From Aurantimicrobium minutum (GTDB lineage: Bacteria > Actinomycetota > Actinomycetes > Actinomycetales > Microbacteriaceae), in assembly GCF_029892845.1 (NCBI RefSeq), contig NZ_JARXVT010000002.1, forward strand, positions 310,001 through 374,000: a DNA stretch of 64,000 nucleotides, in the 5' to 3' direction. Every line of letters begins with the position of its first letter. Position 1 is the first letter of the stretch. This document shows positions 47,690 to 56,581 of this stretch, in pieces. The notes beneath the pieces are model-generated. The model was not told the DNA's origin, made no database searches, and was given only the letters and a program-made list of their open reading frames with translations. A program made the position numbers and the translations under genes.

Positions 47690-47856
47690 TGGCTAAGGCA
47701 CAGGACGTACGTCCCATCATCAAGATGCGTTCAACCGCGGGCACTGGTTACACCTACGTAACCCGCAAGAACCGTCGTAACACCCCCGACCGTCTTGTAC
47801 TCAAGAAGTACGACCCCGTAGTGCGTCAGCACGTTGAATTCCGTGAGGAGCGCTAA
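47689..47856 (+). CDS. rpmG: 50S ribosomal protein L33 (zinc-free form)
   Basis: A 55-residue protein: [40 protein letters not shown], and [13 protein letters not shown] match L33. No cysteine is present, so it is the form that does not need zinc. The start overlaps the L28 stop (TAATG), and the S14 ATG follows its TAA directly. Coding is certain from the pattern and from the neighbours. Confidence 0.95.
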   Translation: MAKAQDVRPIIKMRSTAGTGYTYVTRKNRRNTPDRLVLKKYDPVVRQHVEFREER

Positions 47857-48162
47857 ATGGCTAAGAAAAGCAAGATTGCTCGTAACGAGCAGCGCAAGGT
47901 AATCGTTGAGCGTTACGCAGCTAAGCGTCTCGAGATCAAGAAGGCACTCGTTGACCCCAACGGTACCGACGCATCTCGCGAAGAGGCTCGTATTGCTCTC
48001 CAGAAGCTTCCTCGTAACGCTTCTCCCATCCGTGTTCGCAGCCGCGACGCGATCGATGGCCGTCCCCGTGGTGTTCTCACCAAGTTCGGTATCTCTCGTG
48101 TTCGTTTCCGCGAGATGGCTCACCGTGGCGAACTGCCCGGTATCACCAAGTCCAGCTGGTAA
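47857..48162 (+). CDS. rpsN: 30S ribosomal protein S14 (zinc-free form)
   Basis: The 101-residue S14 is the long type without zinc fingers: [20 protein letters not shown], then [25 protein letters not shown] and the usual [25 protein letters not shown] end. The CxxC pairs of the short zinc form are absent. It is the last gene of the L28-L33-S14 operon. In many actinobacteria, these zinc-free forms are duplicates under Zur; whether zinc-binding copies exist elsewhere cannot be seen here. Confidence 0.95.
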   Translation: MAKKSKIARNEQRKVIVERYAAKRLEIKKALVDPNGTDASREEARIALQKLPRNASPIRVRSRDAIDGRPRGVLTKFGISRVRFREMAHRGELPGITKSSW

Positions 48163-48180
48163 TCCCAGTCAGATTTAAAT

Positions 48181-48216
48181 GTGAAAGCCATGGACTGCAA
48201 AGTCCATGGCTTTCAC
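48181..48216 (+). terminator. Strong hairpin after rpsN
   Basis: GTGAAAGCCATGGACT and AGTCCATGGCTTTCAC form a perfect 16-bp stem closed by a GCAA tetraloop, 18 bases after rpsN. There is only a weak T-rich tail. It is the likely end of the ribosomal protein operon. The rest of the gap to the HU gene (48217-48410) should hold its promoter and a leader; I see no clear boxes. Confidence 0.8.
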
Positions 48217-48410
48217 TGTGTTAACCCTGTTTTAAACCCTCAACCTTGGGTCGAGGTCTTCTCGTGCCACGCCGACACGAATTGCCTGTAAATACAAGGA
48301 ATTGCTGATATTTTTTCGAATGGTCATACAGACCAAACGAGACGGCCCTTGTGGCTCAACCGTTCCAAACAAAGTGCTACTTCGGTAGCTCAACGTCCAG
48401 GAGGACACAA

Positions 48411-48689
48411 ATGGCTCTCAACAAGTCTGAGGTTGTCGCAGCAGTTGCCGCTCACACCAACCTTTCGCAGGCAAACGTAAACGGCGTCATCGACGCTCTC
48501 TTCGCAGTTGTTTCTGCTGAAGTTGCTCAGGGTGGAAAGGTAACCATTCCTGGCTTCATCTCCTTCGAGCGCACCAACCGTGCAGCTCGCACCGGTCGTA
48601 ACCCTCAGACCGGCGCAACCATCCAGATCGCCGCTTCCAAGTCGGTAAAGGTCTCGGCTGGTAGCAAGCTCAAGGCTGCTGTCAAGTAG
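48411..48689 (+). CDS. hup: DNA-binding protein HU
   Basis: HU is a 92-residue dimeric nucleoid protein that bends DNA without sequence preference. MALNKSEVVAAVAAHTNLSQ, GGKVTIPGFISFERTNRAARTGRNPQTGATIQIAA (the DNA-clasping arm) and SKSVKVSAGSKLKAAV are diagnostic. It is the short form, without the Lys/Ala-rich tail of mycobacterial HupB. AGGAGG precedes ATG 48411; the longer frame from 48351 is rejected. A strong terminator follows. Confidence 0.96.
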   Translation: MALNKSEVVAAVAAHTNLSQANVNGVIDALFAVVSAEVAQGGKVTIPGFISFERTNRAARTGRNPQTGATIQIAASKSVKVSAGSKLKAAVK

Positions 48690-48710
48690 TCACGAGTTTC
48701 ACTCGCTTTG

Positions 48711-48740
48711 GTGGGTGTGGGCCTTCGGGTCCACACCCAC
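48711..48740 (+). terminator. Terminator after hup
   Basis: GTGGGTGTGG (48711-48720) pairs with CCACACCCAC (48731-48740), and inner pairs close a TTCG tetraloop. There is no long T run, but the stem is very stable and lies 21 bases after the HU stop. Confidence 0.7.
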
Positions 48741-48780
48741 TATGCATTTAAGCCTCAGCAATAATCTCTAGGCTTGAGTT

Positions 48781-50754
48781 GTGCCCCGTTTATTCAAGAT
48801 AGCTATCCCCGCACTGACCGTGCTGGTGGCGCTTGTTGTCTTGCTTGGGGCCCTTGCTTTTGGCGGTGGCTCCAGCACACCAGCTCTCGGTGACCCTGGT
48901 GTTGTCGTTCGCGTGGGCTTGCCTATTGCCAAGCTCCTCGTGGATCTTTCAGCGGCAACCATGATTGGTTCGCTCGCACTCGCACTGTGGGCTTTCGCCT
49001 CGCGGGAACGCGCCTATGTCCGCAGTATTGATATTGCTGCAGCGTCAGCTCTCGTCTTGACTCTGGCTTCTGCTGTCACAGGTTTCTTGACCTTCTTGAA
49101 CGTGAGCCTGACTCCCTTTTCGGCTGACTCGAAGTTTGGCAATCAACTCGGCTTTTTCTTCACCAACATTCAGCTTGGCCAGGCGTGGTTAATCACCACC
49201 TTGCTGGCAGCATTTGTTGCAGTTCTCTGCATTGCCGTAACGAACCAGACGGCGCTCTTCTTTGTCGGCTTGGCAGCGGTGGGCACATTGGTGCCCATGG
49301 CGCTGCAGGGCCACTCTGCAGGCACCTCGGGTCACGCGATGGCCATTACGTCCATGGGCTTGCACCTGGTCTTCGTCTCGGTCTGGCTCGGTGGCGTGGT
49401 CACCCTGATTCTGCTGCGTGGCATCATTGGCCCTGACCGTCTCCCTGTGGTTGTTGCACGCTTCTCCACTCTGGCGATCATCGCCTTCATCGTGGTTGCC
49501 GTCTCGGGTGTGGCAAATGCGATGGTTCGCATCGGCACCTTCGACAAGTTGATCTCCACTCCTTATGGCCAGCTCGTGCTGGCCAAGGTTGCGGCAATGG
49601 TGATCTTGGGGGCCTTTGGTTTCTGGCAGCGTGGCTTCCTGGTCAAGCGCATGACCGGAGCAGCAACCCAGAAGATGTTCTGGTGGTTCATTGCCATTGA
49701 GCTCGTGGTGATGGGCGCTGCCGCAGGTTTGGCTGCAGGTCTTGCCCGCACGCCCACACCCGTCAGTGAGACCTTGAACCAGAACCCCACACCTGCGGAG
49801 ATTCTGACCGGAAGTCCGTTGCCCCCGCCGTTCACGATTGAGCGCTACTTCACGGTCTGGAACTTTGACCTGATCTGGTTGCTGTTCTGCGTTTTCGCGG
49901 TCTTCTTCTACTTAGTTGGTGTCTACCGTCTACACAAGCGCGGAGACAAGTGGCCTTGGTATCGCACGGTGCTCTGGATTGCGGGCATGGGCCTGCTGTT
50001 TTACATCACCAACGGCGGGATCAACGCCTACGAGATGTATCTCTTCTCTGCCCACATGGGTGCGCACATGACCCTCGGCATGATGGTGCCCATCCTGCTC
50101 GTTCCCGGTGCTCCCGTCACCCTGGCGATGCGCGCAGTAAATAAGCGTCAAGACGACAGCCGTGGTGGCCGTGAATGGATTCTCAAGGCCGTCCACTCGG
50201 GCTATGCCAATGTCATCTCGCATCCGTTATTTGCCACCGTCAACTTTGTCGGATCGTTGTGGCTGTTCTACTACACGCCCATTTTTAGATGGGCGACCAG
50301 TGACCACATTGGGCACGAGTGGATGATTGTTCACTTCCTTCTCGCCGGGTATCTCTTTGTCCAGTCCTTGATTGGTATCGACCCGGTCAAGACGCGTTAC
50401 CCCTACCCTTTCCGCCTCATTCAGCTTCTTGCCGCCATGACCGTGCACGCCTTCTTTGGCCTGGGCATCATGTCAGGAGAGAGCTTGATGCTCGCTGATT
50501 GGTATGGAGCAATGGGTCGCACCTGGGGTTCCACCCCACTAGAAGACCAGCAGGCCGGTGGAGCTATTGCCTGGAGCGTGGGAGAGATTCCTAACCTGAT
50601 CTTGGCCCTTGTCCTGGGATACCAGTGGAACCGCTCAGATGCCAAGGAAGCCAAGCGCACAGACCGCCAAGCAGATCGCACTGACGATGCTGAGCTCAAG
50701 GCCTACAACGAGATGCTTGCCAAGCAAGCAGCCGCTGATAGCCAGCAGAACTAA
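48781..50754 (+). CDS. CopD and CtaG domain membrane protein
   Basis: A 657-residue protein with about 15 membrane segments. The N-terminal half (about 1-320) is the copper-resistance CopD type (LGQAWLITTLLAAF, ALQGHSAGTSGHAMAITSMGLHLVFVSVWLGG). The C-terminal half (about 355-620) is the CtaG/caa3 assembly type (HMGAHMTLGMMVPILLVPGAPVT, HEWMIVHFLLAGYLF). Conserved His residues suit copper binding for cytochrome oxidase maturation; this is inferred. GTG 48781 has TAGGCT 6 bases upstream (leaderless). Such fused proteins are common in actinobacteria. Confidence 0.9.
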   Translation: MPRLFKIAIPALTVLVALVVLLGALAFGGGSSTPALGDPGVVVRVGLPIAKLLVDLSAATMIGSLALALWAFASRERAYVRSIDIAAASALVLTLASAVTGFLTFLNVSLTPFSADSKFGNQLGFFFTNIQLGQAWLITTLLAAFVAVLCIAVTNQTALFFVGLAAVGTLVPMALQGHSAGTSGHAMAITSMGLHLVFVSVWLGGVVTLILLRGIIGPDRLPVVVARFSTLAIIAFIVVAVSGVANAMVRIGTFDKLISTPYGQLVLAKVAAMVILGAFGFWQRGFLVKRMTGAATQKMFWWFIAIELVVMGAAAGLAAGLARTPTPVSETLNQNPTPAEILTGSPLPPPFTIERYFTVWNFDLIWLLFCVFAVFFYLVGVYRLHKRGDKWPWYRTVLWIAGMGLLFYITNGGINAYEMYLFSAHMGAHMTLGMMVPILLVPGAPVTLAMRAVNKRQDDSRGGREWILKAVHSGYANVISHPLFATVNFVGSLWLFYYTPIFRWATSDHIGHEWMIVHFLLAGYLFVQSLIGIDPVKTRYPYPFRLIQLLAAMTVHAFFGLGIMSGESLMLADWYGAMGRTWGSTPLEDQQAGGAIAWSVGEIPNLILALVLGYQWNRSDAKEAKRTDRQADRTDDAELKAYNEMLAKQAAADSQQN

Positions 50755-50763
50755 CTCAGCAGG

Positions 50764-51765
50764 TTATTGAGAGAGCACGATGGCAAGATTGCCATCGGAT
50801 CGAATCGAGATATTGATGTTGAACACCGCATCCACAATCTCATCCAGGGGAGAAATCGTTCCGTCATAGAGTGACTGGACTTCACCGGTGATGCGCAGCT
50901 TGCCCACAGCATCCCGCACAGCCCAGGTGGTCTCACCTGGGACAACCTTGATTGCGGGGTATTCCGCCACTTCCCAGCTGGGCTCACCCACGATGCGGTT
51001 CCCCGTTTGGTAACCAAATGGACAGCCTGCAGGCTGCAGAACATCTTGTTTTACGCATTTATCAAGGTAGTCATCGACTTCCTTCTGCACGCGCTTGGTG
51101 AAGGCCTTGTTTGCCTGGACATCCACCACAACTTCTGCAGTCTCGCCAGGCGTTGCCACGTCGAGCGTGACCTTTTCTGCAGTGAGCCATGTGGAGGTGT
51201 GATCGAAGACATAGTTACCTGGCGCAAACAAGAGATACGTTCCAGTTCCACCCCAGACGGTGGCGTCCTTGGCAGAGTCAGTTGAGCGCAGGTCAATTTG
51301 GCCGGAGTCCCCCACGCTGAAAGAGGCATCGTGCCAGACGGTGACCTTGGCTTTTGCCACGGGAAGCTCTGCAAATGCCCAGGACTCGAACACACCCATC
51401 GTGCTGCCAATGCGTGTGACCACAAACGTGCCCGTGGCCTTCTCCCCACCGAGCAGGTAGCTGGCGGTCACTGTGGTCTTGGCGTCGTTGCCAGAAACCT
51501 TGGTGATGCGAATGTCAGTGAGCTCACCCATTGCAGAACCGCGCAGCAAGGTGCGGTCGGCATCAGCAGGGAGCTTGTCACCTACCCCAGGCATCGACAG
51601 AGCAGAAGCCGCATCATGACGTGAGAGTGCAGAGAGGTATTGGCTGACAAAACCAGAAGCGCTATAGAGCGACTGGTTGATGCCGATACCGACGAATACG
51701 GTGACCAAAAGCAGAGCAGCTGCCGCCAAACCCAGATAGGTGCCTTGGCGTTTGGTCAGTTTCAC
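50764..51765 (-). CDS. Membrane-anchored extracytoplasmic protein, unknown
   Basis: The 333-residue protein has one N-terminal membrane segment at about 10-31 (YLGLAAAALLLVTVFVGIGI) and otherwise looks extracellular: a first domain (about 33-150) like a small NTF2-type fold (YLSALSRHDAASALS...), then beta-rich parts with GTGTYLLFAPGNYVF and ITGEVQSLYDGTISPLDEIVDAV. Two Cys (KCVKQ and GCPFG) may form a disulfide. GTG 51765 has TAGGAT at the leaderless spacing. It resembles unnamed Microbacteriaceae proteins. It is convergent with the CopD/CtaG gene. Function unknown. Confidence 0.7.
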   Translation of the reverse strand: MKLTKRQGTYLGLAAAALLLVTVFVGIGINQSLYSASGFVSQYLSALSRHDAASALSMPGVGDKLPADADRTLLRGSAMGELTDIRITKVSGNDAKTTVTASYLLGGEKATGTFVVTRIGSTMGVFESWAFAELPVAKAKVTVWHDASFSVGDSGQIDLRSTDSAKDATVWGGTGTYLLFAPGNYVFDHTSTWLTAEKVTLDVATPGETAEVVVDVQANKAFTKRVQKEVDDYLDKCVKQDVLQPAGCPFGYQTGNRIVGEPSWEVAEYPAIKVVPGETTWAVRDAVGKLRITGEVQSLYDGTISPLDEIVDAVFNINISIRSDGNLAIVLSQ

Positions 51766-51831
51766 GTCTTCATCCTACAAAGCGCCTGTGGGCAACAAGC
51801 TGAGTAAGCGCTGCGCCGGTAAACTTCGGGA

Positions 51832-53127
51832 GTGAACAAAGTCTCCTTATCTGCCCAGCAGCAGGAGGTCTTTAACCTCATTGAGGAAACTCGTGAGCAC
51901 GTGTTCATCACTGGCCGCGCAGGAACAGGTAAGTCCACCCTGCTGAACCACTTGGCGTTCACTACGGAGAAGACCATCGCGGTCTGTGCTCCCACAGGTG
52001 TGGCCGCACTGAATGTCGGCGGCCAGACGATTCACTCACTGTTCCGCCTGCCCACAGGGCTGATCGGTTCCTTGGATCTGAACCACGGTCCAGACCAGCG
52101 CAAGATTTTGAACGCCATTGACTCTCTCGTTATCGATGAGGTCTCGATGGTCAATGCCGACATCATGGACGCGATTGACCGCGCTTTGCGCGAAGCACGT
52201 CACCGCAAGAAGGAAAGCTTCGGCGGAGTGCAGGTCATCATGTTCGGTGACCCCTACCAACTCTCACCAGTACCTCCTCGCACACCAGAGGAGAAGGAAT
52301 ACCTTCAGGCCCGTTACGCCTCGAACTGGTTCTTTGATGCTGCTGTGTGGCAAGACACCCCACTGCGCATTATCGAACTCACCGAGATCCACCGTCAGCG
52401 TGACGATGCGTTCAAAGAAATGTTGAACGCTGTTCGTCACGGAACGGTGACCCCCACATTAGGTGCTGCACTCAACGCAGCTGGGAACCGTCCTGCCCCT
52501 GAGGGCGAGGACATCATTATCTTGGCCACCACGAATGCCCGCGTGAATGCCATCAACGCCGAGCAGCTGGCCAAGCTTCCGGGAAAGAAGAAGGTCGCTG
52601 CAGCGGATGTCAGTGGCGACTTCGCCGCTAACGCCTTCCCAGCTGATGAAGACCTCGAACTCAAGCTCGGTGCTCAGGTCATGTTCTTGCAGAACGACAG
52701 CGAAGGTCGCTGGGTCAATGGAACAGTCGGCACGGTGACCAAGGTCACCGACACTGTCTTCGTGACCGTTGCCGGTTCAGAGTATGAAGTTCACCCCGTC
52801 ACCTGGGAGCGGTACAAGTACTCCTACAAGCAGAGTACTGATGAGCTCAGCCGCGACGTGGTCGCAGAGTTCACCCAGTTCCCCCTGCGCTTGGCGTGGG
52901 CTGTGACCATTCACAAAGCACAGGGTCAAACCTATGACCGGGCACTCATCGACATGGGCTCTCGTGCTTTCGCTCCTGGTCAGACTTATGTGGCACTGAG
53001 TCGCATTACCTCACTGGAGGGTCTCTACCTCTCACGTCCTCTGCGTCCGTCGGATGTCATCGTGGATCCTGACGTGGAACGCTTCATGGGACGGGTTGAA
53101 TCACTCGGCCAAGCTCTCGAAGGCTAA
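51832..53127 (+). CDS. Pif1/RecD-like DNA helicase
   Basis: A 431-residue superfamily 1 helicase. Walker A is ITGRAGTGKSTLLNHL near residue 28, Walker B LVIDEVSMVNADIMD near 100, motif III MFGDPYQLSPV near 138, and the late motifs are AVTIHKAQGQTYDRALIDMG near 363 and TYVALSRI. This is the Pif1-like group that removes structures from DNA or primes repair. GTG 51832 has TAAACT 6 bases before it (leaderless). The DCC protein gene follows after 4 bases and is probably cotranscribed. Confidence 0.88.
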   Translation: MNKVSLSAQQQEVFNLIEETREHVFITGRAGTGKSTLLNHLAFTTEKTIAVCAPTGVAALNVGGQTIHSLFRLPTGLIGSLDLNHGPDQRKILNAIDSLVIDEVSMVNADIMDAIDRALREARHRKKESFGGVQVIMFGDPYQLSPVPPRTPEEKEYLQARYASNWFFDAAVWQDTPLRIIELTEIHRQRDDAFKEMLNAVRHGTVTPTLGAALNAAGNRPAPEGEDIIILATTNARVNAINAEQLAKLPGKKKVAAADVSGDFAANAFPADEDLELKLGAQVMFLQNDSEGRWVNGTVGTVTKVTDTVFVTVAGSEYEVHPVTWERYKYSYKQSTDELSRDVVAEFTQFPLRLAWAVTIHKAQGQTYDRALIDMGSRAFAPGQTYVALSRITSLEGLYLSRPLRPSDVIVDPDVERFMGRVESLGQALEG

Positions 53128-53131
53128 GAAC

Positions 53132-53557
53132 ATGATTGTGCTCATCGACGGGGACTGCGCACTGTGTGTGGGGTTGGTCGAATGGCTGGGCAAACGCATC
53201 CCGAAAGAGAAACTGAACCCAGAGCACATCATGTTTGTGCCAGGGGAGTCTGACTGGGGAACCGCGCTTCTCGCAGAAGCCGGTGTCACAGGCTTTGATT
53301 CCGTGGTGGTTCTCAATAACGGTCATGTTCTTCAGGAGGGTGACGCAGTGCTCGCGCTCGCCGAGGTCCTGCCCAGGCGTTGGAAGGTTCTTGCCGCTGT
53401 GGGAAAAGTCGTTCCCAGAGGGGTACGAAATATGATCTACCGCTGGATTGCTCGAAATAGGATTACCTGGTTTGGGCGCGCAGAAGTCTGCGAATTCAAC
53501 TCAAAAGTTGCAACCGTAACCCACGGACCCAGGGGTACGTTAACGCGAAATCCCTAG
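53132..53557 (+). CDS. DCC-family thiol-disulfide protein (DUF393)
   Basis: A 141-residue protein of the DUF393 family, with the DxxCxxC-type motif in IDGDCALCVGLVEWLGKR near residue 8. The rest has the family pattern: FVPGESDWG, VVVLNNGHVLQEGDAVLAL and WKVLAAVGKVVPRGVRNMIYRWIARNR. Such proteins are thioredoxin-like, but their partner is unknown. It starts four bases after the helicase stop; the frame upstream to 53054 lies in the helicase gene and is rejected. Confidence 0.85.
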   Translation: MIVLIDGDCALCVGLVEWLGKRIPKEKLNPEHIMFVPGESDWGTALLAEAGVTGFDSVVVLNNGHVLQEGDAVLALAEVLPRRWKVLAAVGKVVPRGVRNMIYRWIARNRITWFGRAEVCEFNSKVATVTHGPRGTLTRNP

Positions 53558-53590
53558 ACGGAGCCACAGCAGTGGTGTTAACCTCAAACC

Positions 53591-54058
53591 ATGGAAAATG
53601 GGGGAATGAAGCTTTTTGCTTCGGTCGTTTTAGGCATAGTTATCGCGCTATTTGTCGGGGTGGGGATTAACCTTTTTTACCCTGAACCCAGTTATCCAAC
53701 TGAACTGATGACTTTCTCAAACTCCGAACCGACGGATGCTGAAGCAGAAGCGTCAAATCTTGCGTACATGGAGTTCGAGAAAGTACGCCAGCTCCACAGT
53801 GGAATTGTTGGAGTGATTTCGATTGCCTTAGCGGTTCTTGTAATGGCGGGAAGCATGTTCCTGGCCAAAAAGTACGACGTGGTCTCCCAAGGACTGTTAG
53901 TCGGAGGGTTGCTCCTCATCTGTTACGGAGCGACACAGGCAATTTCTTCGGGAAACGTGATGACTGCCTTTATTTCCATTGGTATTGGTTTAGCCGCACT
54001 CATTTTTCTCATTCTGAAACGGTTTAGAACTGTCAACGGAGAAACCGTTCATAGTTAA
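53591..54058 (+). CDS. Membrane protein, unknown
   Basis: The 155-residue protein has a first membrane segment at about 8-27 (LFASVVLGIVIALFVGVGI), an outside loop with acidic residues (NSEPTDAEAEASN), and three segments at about 75-95, 101-121 and 123-144. It resembles small actinobacterial membrane proteins, but I cannot place it. TAACCT lies 6 bases before ATG 53591, which supports that start; a later ATG (53606) follows GGGGGA directly and is less likely. Confidence 0.65.
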   Translation: MENGGMKLFASVVLGIVIALFVGVGINLFYPEPSYPTELMTFSNSEPTDAEAEASNLAYMEFEKVRQLHSGIVGVISIALAVLVMAGSMFLAKKYDVVSQGLLVGGLLLICYGATQAISSGNVMTAFISIGIGLAALIFLILKRFRTVNGETVHS

Positions 54059-54083
54059 TTTCTTGGTTCTGTAGGCTTAGAAC

Positions 54084-54689
54084 ATGCTTCTTTCTGATCG
54101 CGATATTCGTGCCGAACTCGAGTCGGGCCGTATTGGCCTAGAACCTTCGGCTGACGACATGATTCAGCCCTCGAGCGTTGACGTTCGCATTGACCGGTAC
54201 TTCCGTCTCTTCGACAACCACAAGTACCCCTACATCGACCCTGCTGAAGACCAGCCAGACCTCACCCGTCTGATCGAGGTAGACCCTCACGAGCCTTTCA
54301 TTCTGCACCCGGGAGAATTCGTTCTCGGTGCAACCTATGAGCAGGTAACCCTGCCCGACGACATTGCTGCTCGCCTCGAAGGTAAGAGCTCACTGGGTCG
54401 TCTGGGTCTGGTCACCCACTCCACTGCAGGCTTCATTGACCCAGGTTTCTCCGGTCACATCACTCTTGAGCTGTCGAACATGGCAACTCTGCCTATCAAG
54501 CTGTGGCCAGGTATGAAGATTGGACAGCTCTGCTTCTTCAAGCTCAGCTCACCTGCAGAGAAGCCTTATGGCTCGGCTGAGTACAAGTCCCGCTACCACG
54601 GTCAGCGCGGACCCACAGCTTCTCGCTCATTCCTCAACTTCCACCGCACTGATGTCAGTGCAACGGATGCCGGAGCAATCGGCGGCTAA
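54084..54689 (+). CDS. dcd: dCTP deaminase
   Basis: The 201-residue homotrimeric enzyme deaminates dCTP; actinobacterial members often also hydrolyse the product to dUMP, but that double activity is inferred. Motifs: [18 protein letters not shown] near residue 25, [32 protein letters not shown] near 115 (catalytic Glu and Ser), and [22 protein letters not shown] near 170. It is preceded by TAGGCT at 6 bases (leaderless). A strong terminator follows. Confidence 0.96.
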   Translation: MLLSDRDIRAELESGRIGLEPSADDMIQPSSVDVRIDRYFRLFDNHKYPYIDPAEDQPDLTRLIEVDPHEPFILHPGEFVLGATYEQVTLPDDIAARLEGKSSLGRLGLVTHSTAGFIDPGFSGHITLELSNMATLPIKLWPGMKIGQLCFFKLSSPAEKPYGSAEYKSRYHGQRGPTASRSFLNFHRTDVSATDAGAIGG

Positions 54690-54701
54690 AAACCACAACA
54701 T

Positions 54702-54734
54702 AAAAAGAGGGGGCCTTGTTGGCCCTCTTTTTTA
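54702..54734 (+). terminator. Terminator after dcd
   Basis: AAAAAGAGGGGGCC and GGCCCTCTTTTTT form a stem with a TTGTT loop and one bulge, ending in a run of T. This is a typical rho-independent terminator, and because of the A run it can work in both directions. Confidence 0.85.
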
Positions 54735-54800
54735 TTGAGCAAAATGTCCGTTGCTGTGAGTAAGTTTCATTTCAGGGAGCGCTGCAGTTAGGGAGTAACT

Positions 54801-54926
54801 GTGTACATCTTTGGAATTGAAGAAGCAGCAGAAAAGCTTGAATGGCTCATCGAGCTGGTTCAGCAAGGTCACGAGGTTCTTATTTATCGAGACGGAAAAC
54901 CATGCGCTCGGCTAGAAGCTATTTAG
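54801..54926 (+). CDS. Orphan Phd/YefM-like antitoxin fragment
   Basis: GTG 54801 follows GGGAG by 5 bases and opens a 41-codon frame ending at TAG 54926. The product, with IEEAAEKLEWLIELVQQG and HEVLIYRDGKPCARLEAI, is the core of Phd/YefM-type antitoxins (helix, then V-I-R-GKP-ARL strand). A full member has 75-90 residues, so the C-terminal toxin-binding part is absent, and no toxin gene lies beside it. It stands alone between the dcd terminator and idi. It is either a relic of a lost toxin-antitoxin pair or a stand-alone regulator. Confidence 0.6.
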   Translation: MYIFGIEEAAEKLEWLIELVQQGHEVLIYRDGKPCARLEAI

Positions 54927-54930
54927 TTAG

Positions 54931-55476
54931 TTAACCAGCTGGAGAGAGGTACCCAGCAACTGCCAAGCGGGGCAATTGCAAGGTGAGCCAGGGGCTAAAC
55001 GCAAAGGCCGACTTTTCCACCGAAGCAAGCAGAGCCTCGGGCTCTGCCCAGGCGTATTCAGCTACCTCGCTGGGGTTAGGCACGGGTTCGTCATCCACGA
55101 TGGCGATGAACACAGGGCAGATCTCGTTCTCAACGATGCCGGAGGCGTCGACGGCGCGGTAACGGAAGTCAGGCAGCGCGCTTTTGACGGAAGCGAGGGT
55201 GAGTCCCAGCTCCTGCTCGGCACGACGGTGAATGGCTTCAACGAAGTCTTCGTCTGGTGCGGGGTGGCCACAGAATGAGTTCGTCCAGACGCCTGGCCAG
55301 GTCTTCTTTTCAATAGCACGGCGGGTGACCAGAATCTGACCTTCACGGTTAAAGACGTGGCAGGAGAATGCAAGGTGCAGGTGAGTGTCTTCAGTGTGGA
55401 CAGTGGCCTTGTCGGCGGTACCGACCGGGCTACCGTCTTCAGCAAGAAGCACAACGAGTTCACGGGATTCACCCAT
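54931..55476 (-). CDS. idi: Isopentenyl-diphosphate delta-isomerase (type I)
   Basis: The 181-residue Nudix-fold enzyme converts IPP to DMAPP, the starting unit of the carotenoid path. The active-site Cys is in NSFCGHPAPDEDF near residue 67, the Glu-rich Nudix-like helix AIHRRAEQELGL follows, and the second catalytic Glu is in IVENEICPVF near 115. It is divergent from crtE with 34 bases between the starts, so the two promoters must overlap and the genes can be controlled together. GGAG lies 9 bases ahead of ATG 55476. Confidence 0.94.
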   Translation of the reverse strand: MGESRELVVLLAEDGSPVGTADKATVHTEDTHLHLAFSCHVFNREGQILVTRRAIEKKTWPGVWTNSFCGHPAPDEDFVEAIHRRAEQELGLTLASVKSALPDFRYRAVDASGIVENEICPVFIAIVDDEPVPNPSEVAEYAWAEPEALLASVEKSAFAFSPWLTLQLPRLAVAGYLSPAG

Positions 55477-55510
55477 GTTGTGCTCCTGTCTAGTCAGTTA
55501 GCCTAGAGGG

Positions 55511-56581
55511 GTGAGTGTTCCTAGCCAAGAAGCCGAAATGACGCGCCACCTCGCGCTCGTCGAAGAGGTCCTCGAGCGCTTCTTTAGCCTATCCACTCAG
55601 CGAGCTGCAACGCTTGCACCAGCCTATGAATCGCTGTGGAAAACACTGCGTTCGAACACCGCTGGCGGCAAGCGTTTCCGCCCCCAAATGGTGATGACGG
55701 CATACACCGCGCTAGGCGGATCTGACTTGCGCTCCGCAGCCCATGTGGGAGCATCTTTTGAGCTTCTCCACACTGCACTGATTGTTCACGACGACGTAGT
55801 CGACCGTGACTTTGTGCGCCGGGGAATTCCTAACGTCTCTGGTAGCTATCGTGACGTGGCACAAACCGCAGGGTTGTCACTTCCGACAGCTGAACATCGA
55901 GGCATGTCAGTTGCTGTTATCGCAGGTGACTTGGCATTGACTGGTTCGTTCCGATTGATGGAGCGCGCTAGTAGTAACCCAGAAATTCGTGATTCCCTCG
56001 TTGAACTTCTCGACCGGGCAGTGTTTGACTCTGCCGCCGGTGAACTCATTGATGTCGACTTCTCTCTTTATACCGGCATGCCGAGCATTGAAGAGATCGT
56101 GCAGATGGAACGCCTCAAGACAGCTGTCTACTCGTTCGAAGCGCCGCTGCAAGCAGGTGCCCTGCTTGCTGGTGCCACTCACGACGTGATTGCCGCACTC
56201 GGTGAGTTTGGTCGCAACATCGGCATTGCCTACCAGATCGTGGATGACCTCCTCGGTGTCTTCGGTAATGAAGCTGCCACGGGCAAGACCACTTTGGGTG
56301 ACTTGCGTGAAGGCAAGCGCACTGCACTGATAGCTTTTGCATCGCAGACCTCGGAGTGGAGCACCATCTCTCACCTGGTGGGCGATAGCAACTTGTCTGA
56401 TTCTGATGCCGCCACCGTGCGCGAGGTTCTCGAGCGCACCGGTGCGAAGAAGTTCACTCAGCGCCTCGCCTCCGACTACGCCGACGAAGCTGTCGCTGCC
56501 CTGCATGGCGCTGGGGTTCCTCAGCAACTTATTGAGCAGCTCACTCCATTGGTCTCAGCCGTGGTGGAGCGCGTTCGATGA
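55511..56581 (+). CDS. crtE: Geranylgeranyl diphosphate synthase
   Basis: This 356-residue prenyltransferase makes C20 GGPP from DMAPP and IPP. The two Asp-rich motifs are LIVHDDVVDRDFVRRG near residue 95 and YQIVDDLLGVFGNEA near 243, and GGKRFRPQMV is near 50. It is the first gene of the crtE-B-I-Ye-Yf-Eb operon. GTG 55511 has TAGCCT 6 bases before it (leaderless); an ATG at 55538 is possible. The stop overlaps the crtB start by 4 bases. Confidence 0.94.
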   Translation: MSVPSQEAEMTRHLALVEEVLERFFSLSTQRAATLAPAYESLWKTLRSNTAGGKRFRPQMVMTAYTALGGSDLRSAAHVGASFELLHTALIVHDDVVDRDFVRRGIPNVSGSYRDVAQTAGLSLPTAEHRGMSVAVIAGDLALTGSFRLMERASSNPEIRDSLVELLDRAVFDSAAGELIDVDFSLYTGMPSIEEIVQMERLKTAVYSFEAPLQAGALLAGATHDVIAALGEFGRNIGIAYQIVDDLLGVFGNEAATGKTTLGDLREGKRTALIAFASQTSEWSTISHLVGDSNLSDSDAATVREVLERTGAKKFTQRLASDYADEAVAALHGAGVPQQLIEQLTPLVSAVVERVR

